Below, piece after piece: positions 58,946-64,000 of a DNA stretch of 64,000 nucleotides. Source of the DNA: Blautia_A aquisgranensis (lineage in GTDB: Bacteria; Bacillota; Clostridia; Lachnospirales; Lachnospiraceae); contig NZ_JBBMEJ010000003.1 of NCBI RefSeq assembly GCF_040096615.1, forward strand, positions 180,286 to 244,285, given 5' to 3'. Below the pieces are notes generated by a model. That model was not told the DNA's origin, searched no databases, and was given only the letters and a program-made list of their open reading frames with translations. The translations under genes were made by a program, and so were the position numbers. Within the stretch, counting starts at the first letter, position 1, and the number at the start of each line of letters is the position of its first letter.

Positions 58946-58999
58946 AACACCGGCGGAAAATCGCACTGCAGCGAGTAGTGAAAGAACCGCCGGTTTTTT
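58946..58999 (+). terminator. second leader terminator before the CDF gene
   Basis: ACCGGCGG pairs with CCGCCGGT, enclosing a CACT/AGTG hairpin, followed by six T. Together with the riboswitch terminator it leaves the efflux gene behind two transcription stops. Confidence 0.75.
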
Positions 59000-59103
59000 C
59001 ACGGAAAATGTATGTGACATAAGAAGAACCTGACAATATATTATAGTATGCTGTGAAGCATTTATGTGCAGCTGCTGTAACATCAAAAAAGGAGGTCCTG
59101 TTT

Positions 59104-60030
59104 ATGGAACACACAGAAAATAAAACATTACAAGACACAGAAAGAACAAGCTCATGGGAACAGCAGACAGCCATGAAGGTATCCGGAGTCAGCATTTTCG
59201 TAAACCTTTTGCTGTCAGCACTGAAGCTGATCGCCGGTATTGTGGCACATTCCGGAGCTATGATCTCAGATGCGATCCATTCTGCATCTGATGTAGGAAG
59301 TACATTTATTGTTATTGTGGGAGTGAAGCTTTCCGCAAAGAAATCAGACAAAGAGCACCAGTACGGACATGAGAGAATGGAATGCGTTTCTTCTATTGTT
59401 CTTGCAGGCATGCTTCTTGTGACCGGACTTGGTATCGGCGTTACAGGTGCCCGCGATATCGTAAAAAGTACATCCGGCGGAACAATCGCCGTTCCGGGAA
59501 CACTGGCACTGGTTGCAGCAGTAGTTTCCATTGTAGTAAAAGAGTGGATGTTCTGGTATACAAGAGGTGCTGCGAAAAAGATCAATTCCGGAGCACTGAT
59601 GGCAGATGCATGGCATCACCGTTCTGATGCACTTTCTTCCATCGGAGCATTTGTCGGTATCCTGGGAGCAAGACTTGGTTATCCGATCCTGGATCCGATC
59701 GCCAGCATTGTGATCTGCGTTATGATCGCGAAAGCAGCCATTGACATTTTCAGAGATGCTATCGATAAGATGGTGGATCATTCCTGTGACGAGCAGACAG
59801 AGGAGCGTATGCGCCGTGAGATCAACAAGGTTCCGGGAGTCCGGAGAGTAGATCTTCTCCGTACCCGCCTTTTCGGATCCAAGATGTATGTGGATATCGA
59901 GATCGCAGCGGACGGAAGCATTTCCCTTCACGATGCCCATGATATTGCGGAGAATGTACATGACACCGTAGAAAATAAATTCGCAGATGTAAAACACTGT
60001 ATGGTACATGTAAATCCAATGAGTAATTAA
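59104..60030 (+). CDS. cation diffusion facilitator (CDF) metal efflux protein
   Basis: A 308-residue CDF-family antiporter exporting divalent metals such as Zn, Co, Ni, Fe or Mn. The start at 59104 follows AAAGGAGGT. Six helices occur in residues 25-215, with the metal-site motifs DAIHSASD and DAWHHRSD; the C-terminal cytoplasmic domain has VPGVRRVDLLRTR and ends in a conserved-looking HVNP. The candidate Ni/Co riboswitch upstream would favour Ni or Co. Confidence 0.93.
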   Translation: MEHTENKTLQDTERTSSWEQQTAMKVSGVSIFVNLLLSALKLIAGIVAHSGAMISDAIHSASDVGSTFIVIVGVKLSAKKSDKEHQYGHERMECVSSIVLAGMLLVTGLGIGVTGARDIVKSTSGGTIAVPGTLALVAAVVSIVVKEWMFWYTRGAAKKINSGALMADAWHHRSDALSSIGAFVGILGARLGYPILDPIASIVICVMIAKAAIDIFRDAIDKMVDHSCDEQTEERMRREINKVPGVRRVDLLRTRLFGSKMYVDIEIAADGSISLHDAHDIAENVHDTVENKFADVKHCMVHVNPMSN

Positions 60031-60035
60031 AGAGC

Positions 60036-60075
60036 AAGCCGCCAGACTAAGTGAAAGGTCTGGCGGCTTGTTTTT
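60036..60075 (+). terminator. terminator of the CDF gene
   Basis: AAGCCGCCAGAC pairs perfectly with GTCTGGCGGCTT around TAAGTGAAAG, followed by GTTTTT. Confidence 0.95.
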
Positions 60076-60084
60076 CTGCATAGA

Positions 60085-60117
60085 GAAATACCCGGTAGGG
60101 GAGCTACCGGGTATTTC
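60085..60117. repeat. 14-bp perfect palindrome
   Basis: GAAATACCCGGTAG (60085-60098) pairs perfectly with CTACCGGGTATTTC (60104-60117) around GGGAG, just after the CDF terminator. No T-run follows. The rest of the gap to 60344 is AT-rich with no gene seen. Confidence 0.7.
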
Positions 60118-60344
60118 GAGGGGAGTATAAATAATTAAATAAGGGGTTATGTAAAAAAAAATTTTTGAAGGGTAAATTCTTTTTACAAGAATGATTATAA
60201 TATAAACTGGAAAAAAAAGCAATATGATTTTGGCGAATAATCTCCAAACTTTTTGGGATAATATCTTCTGTAATAAAAAGTGGCAGAACCGTTTAAAAAA
60301 ACGTTTAAAAGCCACAAAACCAACTTCATCAGGAGGTAATCAGA

Positions 60345-60560
60345 ATGGCAAAAAACTATGAAACAGACAGAAATGAATCCAACTATGCAGGAAAAAATTA
60401 CGGGGAAAGTGATTCCAGAAACTGCGGCAAGAACAGCTCCCGGAACAGTTCTAAAAATACTTCCCGAAACAGCTCAAAGAATGGCTACAGTAACAGTTAC
60501 GGAAATAAAACATCTGACGAATACGATTCAGAAAAAAACAGAGAGTCTGACAGATATTGA
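60345..60560 (+). CDS. small Asn/Ser/Lys-rich protein
   Basis: A 71-residue hydrophilic, low-complexity protein behind a textbook AGGAGG ribosome binding site. Its middle is a repeat of the type SSRNSSKNTSRNSSKN; the ends are rich in Tyr, Asp and Glu. No domain, signal or membrane segment is present. The amino-acid make-up recalls spore-coat or matrix peptides, but that is only resemblance. It appears to be a true gene because of the ribosome binding site and position behind an otherwise empty AT-rich leader. Confidence 0.65.
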   Translation: MAKNYETDRNESNYAGKNYGESDSRNCGKNSSRNSSKNTSRNSSKNGYSNSYGNKTSDEYDSEKNRESDRY

Positions 60561-60781
60561 CTCTGTCAGAAAAACAAAGGATAAGAGCAGAAAGAAAAAT
60601 GTACAGGAATGGCAGATTTGAAAAAATAATCAAAGAGTTTCTGTAAATGAACGAAGAGACAGGGCAGAATAAAGTCGGAAAGAGGCTTTTTCTGCCTTGT
60701 TTTCTGATGACTGGAAGAGCAGAACAAAGCACATCTGAAATGAAATTTCCATATAATAAACCAAAAAGAGGAGATTTTTCC

Positions 60782-61099
60782 ATGTTTCAGATTGAAACCA
60801 TCTCTGCCAAGATGCTGGATTATTATGTAGAGCGCAGCGACGCTATGATCATAGATCTCCGGGATCCTGAATCCTACAGAAAAGGACATGTCCGGAGTGC
60901 GGTAAATATTCCGTATAAAGAGCTGGAGGAATGTTCATTTCAGAATCAGTGTAAGCTCCCTGATAAAATTCTCGTATTTTACTGTGACCGGGGAGGAGCC
61001 AGCATGAAAGCCGCCAGAATTTTTGCCAGACAAGGTCATCGTACCAGATCTGTAATCGGAGGCTTTGCGGCATACAGAGGAAGAAATCTTGTGGGATAG
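60782..61099 (+). CDS. rhodanese-like sulfurtransferase domain protein
   Basis: A 105-residue single-domain rhodanese starting at the ATG at 60782 behind AGAGGAG; the longer frame from 60647 is AT-rich upstream sequence. Segments are AMIIDLRDPESYRKGHVRSA (the CH2 motifs) and the active-site loop YCDRGGAS with the catalytic cysteine. It should transfer sulfane sulfur to an acceptor such as thioredoxin or cyanide. It precedes the phosphodiesterase operon by 120 bases. Confidence 0.88.
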   Translation: MFQIETISAKMLDYYVERSDAMIIDLRDPESYRKGHVRSAVNIPYKELEECSFQNQCKLPDKILVFYCDRGGASMKAARIFARQGHRTRSVIGGFAAYRGRNLVG

Positions 61100-61219
61100 C
61101 GAAGCGAATTGCGAATGCCTGAAATATAAGAAATCTTGTATTTTACACAGAATCATGATAATGTAAAGAAAGTAAATCAGGATACTACAATTATATACAA
61201 ACCACAAGGAGACACGATT

Positions 61220-61762
61220 ATGAAATATATGTTTGCGTCAGATGTACACGGTTCGGCATATTATTGCCGAAAAATGCTGGAAGCGTATGATGAGGAGAAG
61301 GCGGAGAGACTGGTGCTTCTGGGAGATCTGCTTTATCATGGACCGAGAAATGACCTTCCGAAAGAATATGCACCAAAGGAAGTCATCCGCCTTTTAAATG
61401 AGCGAAAGAATCAGATCTATGCAGTACGTGGAAACTGCGAGGCTGAGGTGGATCAGATGGTCCTGGAATTTCCGGTAATGGCAGACTACTGTATTCTTGC
61501 CCTCGACGGAAAAACCTTCTACGCTACACATGGACACATCTATAACAAGGATCACCTTCCGCCGATGATGGACGGAGATATCCTTATTCATGGTCATACA
61601 CATGTGCTGAAGGCTGAAAATATGGGAAATTATATCCTTCTGAACCCGGGTTCCGTATCCATTCCGAAAGAAGGCAATCCGCCAACCTATGCGGTATATG
61701 AAAACGGAATCTTTACAATCAAAGATTTTGAAGGAAATACAGTACGGGAGATTACTTTATGA
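61220..61762 (+). CDS. YfcE-type phosphodiesterase
   Basis: A 180-residue calcineurin-like metallophosphoesterase from the ATG at 61220 behind AAGGAG. Metal ligands are in ASDVHGS, LLGDLLYHG, VRGNCEAE, THGHIYN and HGHTH. Length and motif order fit the YfcE family, which hydrolyses phosphodiesters in vitro. Its stop overlaps the next start (ATGA). A shorter relative closes the operon at 63494. Confidence 0.9.
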   Translation: MKYMFASDVHGSAYYCRKMLEAYDEEKAERLVLLGDLLYHGPRNDLPKEYAPKEVIRLLNERKNQIYAVRGNCEAEVDQMVLEFPVMADYCILALDGKTFYATHGHIYNKDHLPPMMDGDILIHGHTHVLKAENMGNYILLNPGSVSIPKEGNPPTYAVYENGIFTIKDFEGNTVREITL

Positions 61763-62913
61763 AGCTGTGGGAATTAACTGCGCCCTGCCATTTTGGAACA
61801 GAGGCGGTACTGAAACGCGAGATCATAGATCTCGGATATGAAGTAACAAAGGTGGAAGATGGAAGAGTAACTTTTCAGGCAGATGCCCAGGGCGTGGCGG
61901 ATGCCAATATGTTCCTCCGTACCACAGAACGCGTACTTCTCAAGGTAGGCGAAGTAAAAGCTGAGACATTTGACGAGCTTTTTGAAAAAACAAAAGCGCT
62001 CCCATGGGAGAACTACATACCGAAGAACGGTAAATTCTGGGTAGCCAAGGCAAACTCTATCAAGAGCAAGCTTTTCAGTCCGTCTGATATCCAGTCTATC
62101 ATGAAAAAAGCTATTGTAGAACGTCTCAAGGGAATTTACGGAATTTCCTGGTTCCCGGAGGATGGCCCGGAATTCCCGATCCGCGTGGCTTTTATGAAAG
62201 ATATTGCACTAATCGGAATCGATACATCAGGCGTTTCCCTTCATAAGAGAGGATACCGTCAGATGACAGTAAAAGCGCCGATCACGGAGACTTTAGCCAG
62301 CGCACTTCTGATGCTTACCCCCTGGAAAAAAGACCGCATTCTTGTAGATCCGTTCTGCGGAAGCGGAACTTTCCCTATTGAGGCGGCGATGATGGCAGCT
62401 GACATGGCACCTGGAATGAATCGTCATTTCCTTGCTGAGAGCTGGGAGCATCTGATTCCGAAGGAATGCTGGGACGACGCGAGAGAAGAGGCCAGAGACC
62501 GTGTAAACCTTGATATTGAAACTGATATCCAGGGCTTTGATATTGATGCAGCGGCTATCAAGGCGGCTCGCGCTAACGCAAAAATGGCAGGTGTGGACAA
62601 GCTGATCCATTTCCAGCAGCGACCGGTCAGTGAGCTTCGTCATTCCAAACCGTTTGGTTTCATTGTAACAAATCCGCCTTATGGTGAGCGAATCGAGGAA
62701 AAATCTAATCTTCCGGCACTTTACCGGGAGATCGGCGAGAGCTATGAGCACCTGGATCGCTGGTCCATGTATCTGATCACTGCTTACGATAAGGCCGAGA
62801 ATGATATCGGACGAAAGGCGGATAAGAACCGAAAAATATATAATGGAATGATGAAAACCTACTATTATCAGTTCCTGGGACCACGTCCGCCGAAGAAAGG
62901 AAGTATGAAATAA
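61759..62913 (+). CDS. THUMP-domain class I SAM-dependent RNA methyltransferase
   Basis: A 384-residue methyltransferase of the COG0116 (RlmL N-terminal half/YpsC) family. The THUMP-type RNA-binding domain covers residues 1-160 (ELTAPCHFGTEAVLKREI); the Rossmann part has DPFCGSGTFPIEAAMMA, GFDIDAAAIKAARANA and the catalytic NPPYGERI. In E. coli the equivalent domain makes m2G in 23S rRNA; the exact target here is not known. It overlaps both neighbours by a few bases. Confidence 0.9.
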   Translation: MKLWELTAPCHFGTEAVLKREIIDLGYEVTKVEDGRVTFQADAQGVADANMFLRTTERVLLKVGEVKAETFDELFEKTKALPWENYIPKNGKFWVAKANSIKSKLFSPSDIQSIMKKAIVERLKGIYGISWFPEDGPEFPIRVAFMKDIALIGIDTSGVSLHKRGYRQMTVKAPITETLASALLMLTPWKKDRILVDPFCGSGTFPIEAAMMAADMAPGMNRHFLAESWEHLIPKECWDDAREEARDRVNLDIETDIQGFDIDAAAIKAARANAKMAGVDKLIHFQQRPVSELRHSKPFGFIVTNPPYGERIEEKSNLPALYREIGESYEHLDRWSMYLITAYDKAENDIGRKADKNRKIYNGMMKTYYYQFLGPRPPKKGSMK

Positions 62914-63497
62914 TGAAAAAGATCATTTTTGCCACAGGAAATGAGGGTAAAATGAAAGAGATCCGCAGGATTCTTGCAGATCCACAGCTTGAGATCCTTT
63001 CACTGAAGGATGCCGGAATCCATGCAGATATTGATGAGAATGGAAAAACCTTCGAAGAAAATGCCATGATCAAGGCAGAGGCTATCTGTAAGATGACTGG
63101 CGAGATTGTTCTGGCAGATGATTCCGGTCTTGAGATCGATTATCTGAATAAGGAGCCGGGAATTTATTCTGCGCGTTATATGGGAGAGGACACTTCTTAT
63201 CATATCAAGAATGCCAATCTGATAGAACGCCTTGCGGGTGTGCCGGATGAGAAAAGAACAGCAAGATTCGTCTGTGCCATTGCCGCAGCTTTTCCGGACG
63301 GAAGAAGAGAGACGGTACGTGCTGCAATGGAGGGACGCATCGGTTATGAGGAAAAAGGCGAGAACGGCTTCGGTTATGACCCGATTTTTTATCTTCCGGA
63401 GTATGGCTGCACTTCCGCAGAGCTTTCCATGGAAGAGAAAAACAAGATCAGCCACCGTGGAAAAGCTCTTCGTCTAATAAAGGAAGAGCTTGTATGA
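62913..63497 (+). CDS. rdgB: XTP/dITP diphosphatase (RdgB/HAM1 family)
   Basis: A 194-residue house-cleaning pyrophosphatase that removes ITP, dITP and XTP from the nucleotide pool. Motifs include FATGNEGKMKEIRRIL at the start, LADDSGLEID and ENGFGYDPIFYLP with SHRGKAL at the end. The ATG overlaps the stop of the methyltransferase gene (TAATG), and the end overlaps the next start. Confidence 0.95.
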   Translation: MKKIIFATGNEGKMKEIRRILADPQLEILSLKDAGIHADIDENGKTFEENAMIKAEAICKMTGEIVLADDSGLEIDYLNKEPGIYSARYMGEDTSYHIKNANLIERLAGVPDEKRTARFVCAIAAAFPDGRRETVRAAMEGRIGYEEKGENGFGYDPIFYLPEYGCTSAELSMEEKNKISHRGKALRLIKEELV

Positions 63498-63973
63498 AGG
63501 TACTGATCGTAAGCGACACTCACGGAAGAGATGAAAATCTTGAGTTGGCGGTAAACCGGGAAGCACCTTTTGATATGCTGGTGCATTGTGGAGATGTGGA
63601 AGGAAGGGAATTTTATATAGAAGCTCTTGCTGACTGTCCCTGCAGCATTGTATCCGGAAACAATGATTTTTTTTCGGATCTTCCAAGAGAAGATGTAATT
63701 GATATCGAGGGAAACAAAGTTCTGGTGACACATGGACACTATTACGGTGTGTCCATGGAGTTTGACCAGCTGGTAGAAGCTGCCCGGGAAAAAGGCTGTA
63801 ACGCGGTATTTTTCGGGCATATCCATGTGCCGGTGCTTGAAGAAGAGGATGGAGTGCTTCTGGTGAATCCGGGAAGTCTTGCATTTCCGAGGCAAAGAGG
63901 ACGCAGACCAAGCTATGCGGTGCTGGAGACTGATGAAAAAGGTGGAATGCACGTGGAGATCCGGTATTTGTGA
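63494..63973 (+). CDS. YfcE-family metallophosphoesterase
   Basis: A 159-residue metallophosphoesterase with IVSDTHGR, HCGDVEG, VSGNNDF, VTHGHYYG and FGHIHVP in the family order. It follows rdgB with a 4-base overlap, an arrangement widespread in Firmicutes. Its substrate is unknown. The bases after its stop (GGGCCAGTGCTGGCCC at the window end) start a hairpin that is probably the operon terminator, cut by the window. Confidence 0.9.
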   Translation: MKVLIVSDTHGRDENLELAVNREAPFDMLVHCGDVEGREFYIEALADCPCSIVSGNNDFFSDLPREDVIDIEGNKVLVTHGHYYGVSMEFDQLVEAAREKGCNAVFFGHIHVPVLEEEDGVLLVNPGSLAFPRQRGRRPSYAVLETDEKGGMHVEIRYL

Positions 63974-64000
63974 ACCAACGGGGCGGGCCAGTGCTGGCCC

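Noticed and set aside
1..64000. CRISPR array, rRNA or tRNA genes
   Set aside because: No regularly spaced repeat series, rRNA-like sequence or tRNA-like cloverleaf with CCA-side signature was noticed on either strand; a computational scan was not possible.

Overview
The window looks like a chromosomal segment of a gut Lachnospiraceae (Blautia/Dorea/Ruminococcus-like Firmicutes; family-level inference). The grounds are the low-to-medium GC, strong AGGAGG-type ribosome binding sites, frequent GTG/TTG starts, a T-box leader, a LicT-type antitermination site, ATP-type PEP carboxykinase, the MmsAB/ChvE sugar transporter with a YesM/YesN-type sensor system, and COG1373 (DUF4143) ATPases. No rRNA, tRNA or CRISPR array was seen.

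Layout. 1-3307: 3' part of a metal-chelate/corrinoid-type ABC importer operon plus a CGGC-domain protein. 3527-5345: a small acidic-tailed membrane protein and rlmD (23S rRNA m5U methyltransferase). 5400-17400: an AT-rich accessory island sitting against the 3' end of rlmD. It holds a seven-gene cluster (excisionase-like HTH, ParB-like protein, PD-(D/E)XK-like protein, SNF2 helicase, second ParB-like protein, B12-type radical SAM enzyme, GHKL/Hsp90-like ATPase), an IS630-type element, a COG1373 ATPase bracketed by 42-bp inverted repeats, and a RhuM-family gene. Two displaced rlmD-like C-terminal tails lie in the right part of the island, which suggests stacked integrations in rlmD. 17439-20109: ilvB-ilvN on the minus strand under a T-box. 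20109-29163: CNNM/HlyC-type protein, ABC exporter pair, undecaprenol/diacylglycerol kinase, phasin-like protein, UbiB/AarF kinase and FGGY sugar kinase. 29166-35935: flavodoxin-like reductase, MBL hydrolase, second COG1373 ATPase, larE, oleate hydratase and a TetR regulator. 36117-45363: one long sugar-sensing and sugar-import locus (membrane-anchored binding protein, sensor kinase, AraC-type response regulator, lipoprotein binding protein, ChvE, MmsA, MmsB). 45389-45598: a 210-bp palindrome. 46012-47218: ParA plus a Lys/Ala/Thr-rich basic protein. 47311-52662: ABC exporter, PTS EIICBA and its LicT-type antiterminator. 52691-56578: LysR regulator, YoaK-like protein, an unknown protein and a ThrE-type exporter. 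56900-58504: pckA. 58600-60030: a metal efflux (CDF) gene behind a candidate Ni/Co riboswitch. 60345-64000: small N/S-rich protein, rhodanese, and a tight operon of phosphodiesterase, THUMP RNA methyltransferase, XTP/dITP pyrophosphatase and a second phosphodiesterase.

The best candidate for an undescribed system is the 5583-13253 cluster. Two ParB/Srx-fold proteins, a helicase, a nuclease-fold protein, a GHKL ATPase and a radical SAM enzyme are packed head to tail in a mobile-element hot spot. The combination resembles, without matching, DNA-modification defence systems such as Dnd and Dpd, in which ParB-like ATPases, helicases and nucleases accompany a DNA-modifying enzyme. The radical SAM gene has its own promoter with a palindrome over the -10/start region. 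Function is inference.
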